Counted from the stretch's first letter, positions 31,936 through 39,727 are shown. The stretch: 46,246 bases of DNA from Micrococcales bacterium UBA7469 (GCA_002479805.1 DLPB01000001.1:15113-61358); one strand, 5' to 3'. Numbers and translations are program-made. The notes: a model not told the origin generated them from the sequence alone.

Positions 31936-32675
31936 TGCACGATAAGTTTCACGATTCCGCCGGCGTCCCATGGGAGGGGCGGGAATTCTCGCAGAACAGC
32001 TGGTCTGGAGATGACGGTTCAACTCCCGAAGTTCTTAGGTCCGCGCTTGCGGGTGACCTGAACAAACAGGAGCTCTTCGCCGCTCTAGCGCAGTGTCGAC
32101 TTCTGATTCCTCTGCTCGCCGAGTTAGGGGAGAGCGGAGTCGGCCCGCATGGCCAACCGGTGGATAAGAGCGCTGATTTGGCCATCGTGGCGGTAAGCAC
32201 CCCGGATGGCAAAACGGCTATCCCCGCTTTTAGCTCGGTGGCAGAGATGGCCGCCTGGAATGCGACCGCCAGACCAGTGCCCGTTGAGGTTGCAAAGCTA
32301 GCGGTCGCGGCGGTTAGCGAAGGTCATGATCGAGTAATACTCAATCCAGCGGGCAGGGCAGTGGGCATTAGGAGGCCAGCCTTGGCCGCGTTAGCACAGG
32401 GGTTTTCCTGGACGCCGCCGCATCTCGATGCCAGGGTTTTAGAGCTGGTTTCAGCTGCGGTTGCATCGCACCCGGAGATTAAATCGGTCAGGGTTTTCGA
32501 TGCCGATCCTGACGCTCAGCTTGTAAAGCCTGAGCTCGGAATAGAAATTGGGCTGGTTGCGGGATTGAGTCAGTCTCAACTGCAAGATCTGCTAGCCCAT
32601 TTTGGAGTTGGCTTGCAGTCTCAGGAGTTCTTACAGGCGGTGGATTCCTTCACCATCAAGCTAGTGCAGGGCTAG
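31935..32675 (+). CDS. SseB N-terminal-domain protein
   Basis: This 246-residue soluble protein resembles the SseB family found next to hisA in actinobacteria. The N-terminal part contains the domain (ELFAALAQCRLLIPLLAE, then DLAIVAVSTPDGKTAIPAFS and VSEGHDRVILNPAG), and a second half ends in a short alpha/beta region (DSFTIKLVQG). No catalytic residues or membrane segments are evident. It is coupled to hisA by a TAATG overlap. The molecular function is unknown. Its TAG overlaps the opposing stop of DUF1844 in a shared CTAG. Confidence 0.85.
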   Translation: MHDKFHDSAGVPWEGREFSQNSWSGDDGSTPEVLRSALAGDLNKQELFAALAQCRLLIPLLAELGESGVGPHGQPVDKSADLAIVAVSTPDGKTAIPAFSSVAEMAAWNATARPVPVEVAKLAVAAVSEGHDRVILNPAGRAVGIRRPALAALAQGFSWTPPHLDARVLELVSAAVASHPEIKSVRVFDADPDAQLVKPELGIEIGLVAGLSQSQLQDLLAHFGVGLQSQEFLQAVDSFTIKLVQG

Positions 32676-32992
32676 TTCACCGGACCGGTGTATTTTTCAC
32701 CGGGGCCTTTGCCTGGTTCATCTGGAATTACCGAGGCTTCACGGAAGGCCAGCTGGAGCGAACGAAGTCCGTCTCTCAATGGTCTAGCGTGGTGATCGCC
32801 AATCTCGGGTGCAGCCGCCGTGATTAGGCCGGCGAGTGCGGTAATCAGCTTTCGAGCTTCGTCCAAATCCGCTGGGGCATCCTCGGCAAGTCCACACTGC
32901 ACCGCCGCGGCACTCATCAAGTGGACGGCTGCGGTGTTGATGATTTCAACCGCAGGTACTTCGGCAATGTCTCTGGTGAGCTCTTCAGACAA
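32672..32992 (-). CDS. DUF1844 family protein
   Basis: This 106-residue soluble protein fits DUF1844, typically found beside infC in actinobacteria. Helical family features are VEIINTAAVHLMSAAAVQCG and LDEARKLITALAGLI, followed by a flexible Pro/Gly tail. The start is TTG with a GAGGA ribosome-binding site 5 bases upstream on the minus strand. The function is unknown. It is divergent from infC; the shared gap holds the infC promoter. The last codons overlap a small terminator-like hairpin for the opposite strand. Confidence 0.88.
   Translation of the reverse strand: MSEELTRDIAEVPAVEIINTAAVHLMSAAAVQCGLAEDAPADLDEARKLITALAGLITAAAPEIGDHHARPLRDGLRSLQLAFREASVIPDEPGKGPGEKYTGPVN
32678..32697 (+). 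terminator. Small intrinsic-terminator-like hairpin after the his-sseB operon
   Basis: CACCG-GAC-CGGTG (32678-32690) followed by TATTTTT. The stem is short (5 bp) but directly followed by the U-tract. It lies inside the 3' end of the DUF1844 gene on the other strand. Confidence 0.45.
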
Positions 32993-33001
32993 AATTCCTC
33001 T

Positions 33002-33030
33002 TTCGAATTTCTGTTTAGTTCTGCTAGGCT
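33002..33030 (+). promoter_or_regulatory. infC operon promoter
   Basis: TTCGAA (33002-33007), 17 bases, TAGGCT (33025-33030) with an upstream TG (extended -10, TGCTAGGCT). The transcript would start near 33037 and have a leader of about 135 bases before infC. Confidence 0.55.
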
Positions 33031-33052
33031 ACCTGAGGCTCTGGGCGCTTAG

Positions 33053-33142
33053 CTCAGTGAAAGTGGATTACATTCCCACCTGTCTACCGCCTCTAAAGGT
33101 ATCCGGGTTTGAGCGTTTGATACTTTTGCGCGCACTTCGCGC
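33053..33142 (+). promoter_or_regulatory. Structured infC-rpmI-rplT leader RNA
   Basis: Readable helices: CAG (33055-33057) plus GTGG (33063-33066) with CCAC plus CTG (33076-33082), leaving a TGAAA bulge; AAAGGTATC (33095-33103) with GATACTTTT (33119-33127), 9 bp with one G-U; and GCGCG (33128-33132) with CGCGC (33138-33142). The last two stack directly. IF3-L35-L20 operons are autoregulated through leaders in E. coli and Bacillus; membership in a known class is untested. Confidence 0.55.
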
Positions 33143-33171
33143 GAGTCAAAACGGTACCTAAGGAGCTAGTT

Positions 33172-33753
33172 ATCAGCGATCCGCGCATCAACGAGCGTAT
33201 TCGTGTCGCCGAAGTCCGACTAATCGGACCTGCCGGTGAACAGATTGGCGTTGTCCCAATCGAGCAAGCATTGAGATTGGCCCGTGAGGCAGACCTCGAC
33301 CTAGTCGAGGTAGCGCCGGGTTCAAACCCTCCAGTTTGCAAGGTTATGGATTACGGCAAGTTCAAGTACGAAGCCGCTCAAAAGGTTCGTGAAGCTAGAA
33401 AGAACCAGGTCAACACCGTGTTGAAGACGGTTCGTTTCGGTCTAAAGATCGACGACCACGACTACAACACCAAGGTTTCCCAGGTTCGCAAATTCCTAAA
33501 GGCCGGCGACAAGGTGAAGGTGATGGTTGTCTTCCGTGGCCGCGAGCAGTCCCGCCCAGAGATGGGCGTGAACTTGCTTCGCAAGCTAGCGGATGAAGTA
33601 ACCGAATTCGGATCCGTGGAGTCGAACCCATCGATCGATGGCCGCAACATGGTCATGGTCATTGGGCCGTTGAAGAACAAGGCAGAGGCAAGGGCCGAAG
33701 CTAAAAAGGCCCAAGCAAAGCCTGCACAGGCTGAAGCGACAGAAGAGAACTAA
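33172..33753 (+). CDS. infC: Translation initiation factor IF-3, AUC start codon
   Basis: IF-3 binds the 30S subunit and checks initiator tRNA and start codon. The full protein is 193 residues beginning (M)SDPRINERIRVAEVRL, followed by DLDLVEVAPGSNPPVCKVMDYGKF, and the C-terminal domain with FRGREQSRPEMG. The start must be ATC 33172: SD AAGGAG (33160-33165) lies 6 bases upstream, and no ATG, GTG or TTG occurs in frame between the upstream stop (33118-33120) and TTG 33271, which would delete the conserved N-terminus. A poor start codon allows IF-3 to repress its own synthesis, as shown for AUU in E. coli. rpmI follows 9 bases downstream. Confidence 0.95.
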   Translation: MSDPRINERIRVAEVRLIGPAGEQIGVVPIEQALRLAREADLDLVEVAPGSNPPVCKVMDYGKFKYEAAQKVREARKNQVNTVLKTVRFGLKIDDHDYNTKVSQVRKFLKAGDKVKVMVVFRGREQSRPEMGVNLLRKLADEVTEFGSVESNPSIDGRNMVMVIGPLKNKAEARAEAKKAQAKPAQAEATEEN

Positions 33754-33762
33754 GGAGAGATC

Positions 33763-33957
33763 ATGCCGAAAATGAAGACCCACTCGGGCGCCAAGAAGCG
33801 TTTCCGCTTTACCGGCAGCGGCAAGCTGATGAAGCAGCAGATCAACATGCGCCACAACCTGGAGCACAAGTCATCCAGACGCACCCGTCGTCTGAACCAG
33901 GACCAGGTCGTGTCCCCAGCAGATTTCAAGAAGCTAAAGAGACAGCTCGGCCGCTAG
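33763..33957 (+). CDS. rpmI: 50S ribosomal protein L35
   Basis: This 64-residue, highly basic protein is recognised over its full length: MPKMKTHSGAKKRFRFTGSG, then MRHNLEHKSSRRTRRL, ending KKLKRQLGR. The ATG has an AAGGAGAG ribosome-binding site. It lies between infC and rplT in the universal infC-rpmI-rplT order, so its level should follow the infC leader and any L20 control. Confidence 0.98.
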   Translation: MPKMKTHSGAKKRFRFTGSGKLMKQQINMRHNLEHKSSRRTRRLNQDQVVSPADFKKLKRQLGR

Positions 33958-33984
33958 CCGACGCTTAGGAATAAGGAGTAGAAA

Positions 33985-34368
33985 ATGGCAAGAGTAAAAA
34001 ACGCCGTCAACTCGCTGAAGAAGCGTCGTGTTGCGCTTGAGCGCGCTCACGGATACCGCGGCCAGCGTTCACGTTTGTACCGCATGGCAAAGCAGCAGCT
34101 ACTGCACTCGTTGGTTTACGCATACAACGACCGCAGAAAGAACAAGGGTAACTTCCGTCGCCTTTGGATCCAGCGCATCAACGCAGCTGCCCGCCTAAAC
34201 GGCATGACTTACAACCGCTTCATCCAGGGCCTAGCGCTTGCTGGCATCGAGGTTGACCGTCGCATCATGGCAGACCTAGCCATCCACGACCCAAAGGCAT
34301 TTGCATCTTTGGTGGCATCTGCCAAGGCAGCACTGCCTAAGGATGTAAACGCGGCCAAGGTTAGCTAA
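33985..34368 (+). CDS. rplT: 50S ribosomal protein L20
   Basis: This 127-residue 23S rRNA-binding assembly protein starts MARVKNAVNSLKKRR and contains GYRGQRSRLYRMAKQQLLHS and LWIQRINAAARLNGMTYN. The ribosome-binding site AAGGAG lies 27 bases or less after rpmI. Its TAA shares one base with the ATG of the rRNA methyltransferase gene. A textbook intrinsic terminator begins about 50 bases after its stop, inside that next gene. Confidence 0.98.
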   Translation: MARVKNAVNSLKKRRVALERAHGYRGQRSRLYRMAKQQLLHSLVYAYNDRRKNKGNFRRLWIQRINAAARLNGMTYNRFIQGLALAGIEVDRRIMADLAIHDPKAFASLVASAKAALPKDVNAAKVS

Positions 34369-35165
34369 TGCTTGACGCCCCTAAGTCCGAGAGGGTGAAG
34401 GGGGTCGCAAGACTTCAACAAAAAGACGCCCGGTTAGAAACCGGGCTCTTTTTGCTTGAGGGACCTCAGGGGCTCAAAGAGCTCTGCAAGCAACCCCAGC
34501 TGGCACACGAGGTGTTTGCGACCGCAGCCGCCCTGGACCGCTACGAAGACCTTTTCGACCAGCTTTACGATGCTTCGGTTCCGATTATCGAGGTCTCGGA
34601 TTTGGTGATGGCTAGGCTCTCTGACACCAAAACCCCGCAGGGCGTAGTCGCGGTGGTGTCGCAATTTGATGTTTCACTAGATGAACTTTTGGCCTCGGGT
34701 CCGCAGCTTATTGCGATTTTGGACCAGGCGCGTGATCCCGGCAATGGCGGCACAGTTCTTCGCGCAGCAGATGCCGCTGGTGCCGACGCGGTTATTTTCA
34801 CAACCGATTCCGTTGATCTGTACAACCCCAAGCTGGTGCGCTCTACCGCGGGAAGCATTTTGCACGTTCCGGCCGTGATTGAGCAGGACCCAAAGGCCCT
34901 GGTGGCGGCGCTCAAAGCCGCCGGAATTCAAGTATTCGCCGCCAGTGCTGGCGGAAAACTGATTACAGAAATGGCGGGACAGTTAGCTAAGCCAACCGCT
35001 TGGATCTTTGGCAACGAAGCTCACGGGGTATCGCCCGAGATGCTTGAGCTAGCCGATGAGGTTGTTGCGCTACCAATTTACGGTGAGGCTGAATCGCTGA
35101 ATTTGGCAACGGCAGCTTCAGTTTGTCTGTATGCCTCAGCGTTTGAAATGCAAGCCAATCGCTAA
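34368..35165 (+). CDS. TrmH/SpoU-family RNA 2'-O-methyltransferase
   Basis: This 265-residue SPOUT-class enzyme likely methylates a ribose in rRNA or tRNA. The N-terminal substrate-binding domain includes ETGLFLLEGPQGLKEL. The three SPOUT motifs are LDQARDPGNGGTVLRAADAAG (motif 1, shown without a final residue claim), IFGNEAHGVSPE (motif 2) and LPIYGEAESLNLATAA (motif 3). The target nucleotide cannot be read. It is coupled to rplT by TAATG. Oddly, codons about 18-29 contain a strong intrinsic terminator (34420-34453), so expression may depend on ribosomes following polymerase. pheS starts 9 bases after the stop from its own promoter. Confidence 0.92.
   Translation: MLDAPKSERVKGVARLQQKDARLETGLFLLEGPQGLKELCKQPQLAHEVFATAAALDRYEDLFDQLYDASVPIIEVSDLVMARLSDTKTPQGVVAVVSQFDVSLDELLASGPQLIAILDQARDPGNGGTVLRAADAAGADAVIFTTDSVDLYNPKLVRSTAGSILHVPAVIEQDPKALVAALKAAGIQVFAASAGGKLITEMAGQLAKPTAWIFGNEAHGVSPEMLELADEVVALPIYGEAESLNLATAASVCLYASAFEMQANR
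34420..34453 (+). terminator. Intrinsic terminator embedded in the 5' coding region of the trmH/spoU gene
   Basis: GCCCGGTT (34428-34435), loop AGA, AACCGGGC (34439-34446), then TCTTTTT (34447-34453). The base of the stem is extended by AAAAAG (34420-34425) pairing with CTTTTT. An 8-bp GC-rich stem plus a U-tract is the textbook intrinsic form, located 59 bases after the rplT stop. Confidence 0.82.
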
Positions 35166-35168
35166 ACT
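35163..35168 (+). promoter_or_regulatory. -10 box TAAACT, leaderless pheS promoter
   Basis: TAAACT contains the stop codon of the preceding gene and is followed by exactly 6 bases and GTG 35175. TTGAAA at 35143-35148 could be a -35, but the spacing (14) is short. Confidence 0.55.
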
Positions 35169-35174
35169 TTACGA

Positions 35175-36209
35175 GTGTCTGAACAACTAACTGCCGAATC
35201 CGTGAGTCAAGCGCTTACCGCTTCGCTTGCGCTTGTGAATCAAGCTGCCAGCTTTCAAGAGCTCAAGGCGGTAAAGGCTGGCGCAGTTGGTGAAGATTCT
35301 CCGCTATCCAAACTCAACGCCCTGATCAAGTCTTTGCCAAACGAGCAAAAGGCTGAGGCTGGTCGCTTGGTGGGCGCTGCCCGAGCCCAGCTCAACACTG
35401 CGTTTGCGCAGAAGGAAGCCGAGCTGCAGGCGATAGCCGACCAACTGGCGCTTGAGCAGGAGCGTGTCGATATCACCGCATATCCGAGAGTCGCCCCCAA
35501 GGGAGCGAGACACCCGCTTTCACTCTTGATGGACTCGATCAGCGATGTCTTTATTGGCATGGGTTGGGAGATTGCGGACGGCCCAGAGCTTGAAAACGAG
35601 TGGTTCAACTTCGATGCGTTAAATTTCCACCCTGATCACCCAGCCAGGGCAATGCAGGACACTTTCTTTGTCGCTCCGGTTGAAAATCACCTCCTGCTAC
35701 GCACTCACACTTCGCCGGTTCAGGTTCGTTCGCTTCTTGAACGCGATCTCCCGGTCTATGTGCTGTGTCCGGGTCGAGTGTTCCGTACCGATGAGCTCGA
35801 TGCCACCCACACCCCGGTTTTCCACCAGGTCGAGGGCTTGGCGGTTGACAAGGGTCTAACCATGGCTGATCTCAAGGGCACCTTGGAGCACTTTGCTCGA
35901 GTGATGTTTGGCCCTGAGGCAAAGATCAGACTTCGCCCATCATTTTTCCCTTTCACTGAGCCATCTGCCGAGTTGGACGTTTGGCACCCCGGTGCCAAGG
36001 GCGGTGCGCGCTGGGTTGAGTGGGGTGGTTGCGGCATGGTGAATCCGAATGTGCTGAAGGCTGCCGGTATCGACCCTGAGGTTTACTCGGGTTTCGCTTT
36101 CGGAATGGGTATTGAGCGCACTTTGATGTTTAGGAATGGCGTTCGCGATATGCACGACATGGTTGAGGCAGATGCCAGATTCTCCCAGCAGTTTGGATCG
36201 GTGATCTGA
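35175..36209 (+). CDS. pheS: Phenylalanyl-tRNA synthetase alpha subunit
   Basis: PheS is the catalytic subunit of the heterotetrameric class II synthetase. It has 344 residues. An N-terminal coiled-coil region (residues ~1-100) is followed by the class II core: motif 1 around HPLSLLMDSISDVFIGMGW, motif 2 in CPGRVFRTDELDATHTPVFH (FRxE-like with D for E context) and motif 3 in FAFGMGIERTLMF. The GTG start lies 6 bases after a -10 box with no Shine-Dalgarno. The TGA overlaps the ATG of pheT by one base, ensuring equal synthesis of both subunits. Confidence 0.97.
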   Translation: MSEQLTAESVSQALTASLALVNQAASFQELKAVKAGAVGEDSPLSKLNALIKSLPNEQKAEAGRLVGAARAQLNTAFAQKEAELQAIADQLALEQERVDITAYPRVAPKGARHPLSLLMDSISDVFIGMGWEIADGPELENEWFNFDALNFHPDHPARAMQDTFFVAPVENHLLLRTHTSPVQVRSLLERDLPVYVLCPGRVFRTDELDATHTPVFHQVEGLAVDKGLTMADLKGTLEHFARVMFGPEAKIRLRPSFFPFTEPSAELDVWHPGAKGGARWVEWGGCGMVNPNVLKAAGIDPEVYSGFAFGMGIERTLMFRNGVRDMHDMVEADARFSQQFGSVI

Positions 36210-38680
36210 TGAGGGTTCCACTTAGTTGGTTGGCAGAGTATGTAGAGCTGCCTCAGGGTTCTACTCCGGACGATGTGATGGCCCAGCTAGTGAAGGTTGG
36301 TCTAGAAGAAGAGGGATCTCACGGAGGCGACATTCGGGGTCCGATTGTGGTCGGCAAGGTGTTGGAGTTTGTCGAGGAGCTGCAGTCGAATGGCAAGACC
36401 ATTCGCTGGTGTCAGGTTGAGGTTGCGCCGGATGTTGTGAACGGTGTGGTGTGCGGCGCTAGAAACTTCTTTGTCGATGACAAGGTCGTCGTCACTCTTC
36501 CAGGAGCTGCACTGCCAGGGGGCTTTGAAATTGCCGCTCGCAAGACCTATGGCCATGTTTCAGACGGCATGATTGCTTCCGCGCGCGAGCTGGGGCTGAG
36601 TGATGAGCATGAGGGCATTCTCAGGCTAGCGACCCTGGGTCTGGACCCAGAAGTCGGTACCGATGCGCTTGAACTTTTGGGACTGAACGAGTCGGCTGCT
36701 GAGGTAAATGTCACTCCGGACCGCGGCTACTGCCTATCGATTCGAGGTATTGCTCGCGAGTATTCGCACGCATCCGGCGCAAAGTTCACAGATCCGGCTA
36801 CCAAGGTTTTGGCGAAGCAGGGTTCGGGTTTCCAAGTTGTGATTGACGACAACGCGCCAATTCACGGGGTTGTTGGCTGTAGTCGCTTCACTACCCTCGG
36901 TGTCTCTGGTGTCGATGCCACCGCAACTGTCCCCAGCTGGATGGCCAATCGCCTGAAGCTTGCTGGCATGCGTTCGATTTCGATTGTGGTGGATATCACC
37001 AACTACGTCATGCTCGAACTTGGCCAGCCAATCCATGCCTACGATGCTGACAAATTATTGGGCGGTATCACTGTCCGACGTGCTCATTCCGGCGAGCGTC
37101 TCACCACGCTGGACGAGAAGGTGCGCGAGTTGAGCGTTGAGGATTTGCTGATCTGCGACGAGTCTGGACCGATTGGTCTGGCTGGCGTTATGGGCGGACT
37201 CTCGACTGAGGTTTCTGCCAGCACCAAGAATGTCTTGATTGAAGCTGCACTGTTTGACCCCATCTCCATCGCTCGTTCTGCTCGTCGGCACAAGCTGCCA
37301 TCCGAGGCTTCCAAGCGCTTTGAGCGCGGAGTTGACCCAGAGGTTGGACCGGTTGCTGCAGCGCGGGTAGCGCAGCTGCTGGTGGAGTTGGCAGGTGGTG
37401 AACTGAACGGAGTTGGTTCGGCTTATCAGATTGATGCCCCACGGGTTGAGATTGAGCTTCCGTTTGCATTTGCTTCTGAATTGGTAGGAGTGGAGTACTC
37501 CAATCAGCAGGTTCTTGACTTACTGCACCAGATCGGCTGTGAGCTGAAGGTGCACGACGATGCCGTGACCGTGACCCCTCCAAGCTGGCGACCTGATCTT
37601 CGGCACAAGACTGATTTGGTTGAGGAAGTAGCCAGGCTTGCCGGTTATCACCTGATCCCATCCAGAATCCCGGTTGCCCCGCCGGGAAGAGGGCTAACCC
37701 CACGTCAGCAGTTCCGCCGTCGTGCGCTTGCGGCGCTCGCAGGAGCCGGTTTCACCGAGGTGCTGAACTATCCGTTTTATTCGGAAAAGCAAAATCGCGA
37801 GTTTTCTGCCTCAACCGCTCTGCGCCTAGAGAACCCGATGCAGGGGGACAGTCCAGAGCTTCGCAACAGCATGCTGCCCGGGCTTTTGCAGGCAGCCGCT
37901 CGCAATCTTTCTCGCGGCACCAAGGACCTTGCCCTGGTTGAAGAGGGTTCGGTGTTCTTGCCGGCCCAGGGAGCCGCAACCACAGCGTTGCCTGTAGGCA
38001 ACATTCGGCCGAGCCAACAGCAGCTTGATGAGCTGAACGCATCGATTCCATTGCAGCCGAGACACCTGGCTGGATTGGCATTGGGCGATTGGTTACCGCA
38101 GGCACCGGGTCAGTCGGCGGTCGAGGCCGGTTACCCTCAGGCAATTTTGGCGGTTGAGCAAATCACCAGAGCAGCCGGAGTCGGATTCGAACTTCGACAG
38201 GCAACCCCAATCGGGTATCACAGCGGCAGGGCCGCTGAGTTGCTAGTTGGTGGTGAGGTGGTTGGTTTTGTGGGCGAGATTGATCCTGCCATTGCCAGCG
38301 ACTATCACCTACCGAGAAGAGTTGCCGCCTTCGAGGTCAATCTAGATGCGCTTTTTGCTCACGCTCCTGAGGTTTTGCAGGCGGCCGAGCTTCGCGTCAT
38401 GCCGGCTGCCACCCAAGACCTATCGCTATTGGTTGACGCCGCAGTTCCTGCAGCCCAGTTGGCTGCTGTGATTCGCGAGGGTGCAGGGGAGCTATTGGAG
38501 GAGGTTGTCTTGGTTGATGACTATCGCGGGGAAAATGTTCCGCAGGGTCAAAAGTCGGTAACTTTCAGCTTGCGCTTTAGGGCCGCTGATCGCACCCTGA
38601 CTCAAGCCGAGGCTTCTCAGTCCAAAGAGGCAGCGGTAGCTTTGGCAAATCAAAAATTCGGCGCAACTCTGAGGGCGTAG
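36209..38680 (+). CDS. pheT: Phenylalanyl-tRNA synthetase beta subunit
   Basis: PheT carries tRNA binding and editing. It has 823 residues. The N-terminus MRVPLSWLAEYVELP is typical. The tRNA-binding OB-fold lies at about residues 40-150 (VVCGARNF), the B3/B4 editing domain around 210-400 (including EASKRFERGVDPE), a B5 region around 400-480, a catalytic-like core after residue 495, and a C-terminal FDX-ACB anticodon-binding domain (~730-823, ending SVTFSLRFRAADRTLT and beyond). argC begins at the base after its stop. Confidence 0.97.
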   Translation: MRVPLSWLAEYVELPQGSTPDDVMAQLVKVGLEEEGSHGGDIRGPIVVGKVLEFVEELQSNGKTIRWCQVEVAPDVVNGVVCGARNFFVDDKVVVTLPGAALPGGFEIAARKTYGHVSDGMIASARELGLSDEHEGILRLATLGLDPEVGTDALELLGLNESAAEVNVTPDRGYCLSIRGIAREYSHASGAKFTDPATKVLAKQGSGFQVVIDDNAPIHGVVGCSRFTTLGVSGVDATATVPSWMANRLKLAGMRSISIVVDITNYVMLELGQPIHAYDADKLLGGITVRRAHSGERLTTLDEKVRELSVEDLLICDESGPIGLAGVMGGLSTEVSASTKNVLIEAALFDPISIARSARRHKLPSEASKRFERGVDPEVGPVAAARVAQLLVELAGGELNGVGSAYQIDAPRVEIELPFAFASELVGVEYSNQQVLDLLHQIGCELKVHDDAVTVTPPSWRPDLRHKTDLVEEVARLAGYHLIPSRIPVAPPGRGLTPRQQFRRRALAALAGAGFTEVLNYPFYSEKQNREFSASTALRLENPMQGDSPELRNSMLPGLLQAAARNLSRGTKDLALVEEGSVFLPAQGAATTALPVGNIRPSQQQLDELNASIPLQPRHLAGLALGDWLPQAPGQSAVEAGYPQAILAVEQITRAAGVGFELRQATPIGYHSGRAAELLVGGEVVGFVGEIDPAIASDYHLPRRVAAFEVNLDALFAHAPEVLQAAELRVMPAATQDLSLLVDAAVPAAQLAAVIREGAGELLEEVVLVDDYRGENVPQGQKSVTFSLRFRAADRTLTQAEASQSKEAAVALANQKFGATLRA

Positions 38681-39727
38681 ATGGTGTTTAAGGTCGCAGT
38701 AGCTGGAGCCAGTGGTTATGTCGGCGGGGAGTTGCTGCGCCTGATCGCTATGCATCCGGACTTGGAGCTCGGCGCTGTCACCGCGAACAGCAATGCCGGT
38801 CAATTGGTCTCAGCCCTGCATCCGCACTTGCAGTCCTATGCCGATCGAGTGTTAGTTGCTACCACCGAGGAAAATTTAGCCGGGCATGATGTGGTCTTCT
38901 TGGCTCTGCCTCATGCCACCAGCGCAGAGGTTGCGCAATACCTAACTGAGGACACTCTGGTTTTGGATTGCGGAGCGGATTTCCGTTTGGAAGATTCTGC
39001 AGCTTGGGAGAAGTTTTACGGCACCAAGCATGCCGGCACCTGGAGCTATGGACTGCCAGAGTTGACTTTGGCGAAAGGTGGCAAGCAGCGTGATGTGCTT
39101 GCTGACGTGAAGCGGGTAGCGGTGCCGGGTTGCAACGTGACAGCCGTCAGCTTGGCGCTAGCACCTGGGCTAACCGCCGGTCTTCTTGACCCAAGCGACA
39201 TTGTTTCCATCCTGTCGGTAGGGACCTCGGGGGCTGGCAGGAGCCTAAAGGCAGACTTGCTTGCCAGCGAGGTGCACGGCTCAGCCCGCGCCTACGGAGT
39301 TGGCGGCGTGCATCGTCACACCCCTGAGATCGAGCAGAACCTCTCCAAGGCCTGCGGCCAAAAGGTGCAGGTGTCATTTACTCCGGTGCTGGTTCCTATG
39401 TCTCGCGGAATTCTTGCGGTAAATACCGCAAAAGTGAGCCCTGACTTCAGTCTTGAAAGACTCGAAGCCGCCTATCAAAAGGCCTATGGTGAGGAAGTGT
39501 TTATTCGGGTTTTGCCGACCGGACAACTGCCGCAGACCGCTGCGGTGCTGGGGGTGAACACCGCGCAAATCTCACTGAGCTTTGATCAGGCGGCACAGCG
39601 CGTCGTTATCGTTTCGGCGATCGATAATCTGGTCAAGGGCACAGCCGGCGCAGCGATCCAAAGCATGAATCTGGCCTTGGGTTTGGTTGAAACCACCGGC
39701 CTTCCAATCGATGGAGTTGCCCCGTGA
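38681..39727 (+). CDS. argC: N-acetyl-gamma-glutamyl-phosphate reductase
   Basis: ArgC makes N-acetylglutamate semialdehyde, the third step of arginine synthesis. It has 348 residues. The NADP-binding motif AGASGYVGGELLRL is at residues 8-21; the catalytic Cys151 is in VAVPGCNVTAVSLAL; a later motif reads GGVHRHTPEIEQ. The ATG directly follows the pheT stop, so the pheST and arg genes may be co-transcribed; I see no separate promoter. The last 4 bases overlap argJ (GTGA). Confidence 0.97.
   Translation: MVFKVAVAGASGYVGGELLRLIAMHPDLELGAVTANSNAGQLVSALHPHLQSYADRVLVATTEENLAGHDVVFLALPHATSAEVAQYLTEDTLVLDCGADFRLEDSAAWEKFYGTKHAGTWSYGLPELTLAKGGKQRDVLADVKRVAVPGCNVTAVSLALAPGLTAGLLDPSDIVSILSVGTSGAGRSLKADLLASEVHGSARAYGVGGVHRHTPEIEQNLSKACGQKVQVSFTPVLVPMSRGILAVNTAKVSPDFSLERLEAAYQKAYGEEVFIRVLPTGQLPQTAAVLGVNTAQISLSFDQAAQRVVIVSAIDNLVKGTAGAAIQSMNLALGLVETTGLPIDGVAP

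Noticed and set aside
33043..33057. Stretch GGGCGCTTAGCTCAG looks like the 5' part of a tRNA
   Set aside because: No matching D-stem partner, no TTCRA loop and no acceptor complement downstream. It is better explained as part of the infC leader.
37188..37703. Minus-strand 171-codon open frame opposite pheT
   Set aside because: Low-complexity Gln/Ser/Pro-rich translation typical of an antisense frame.
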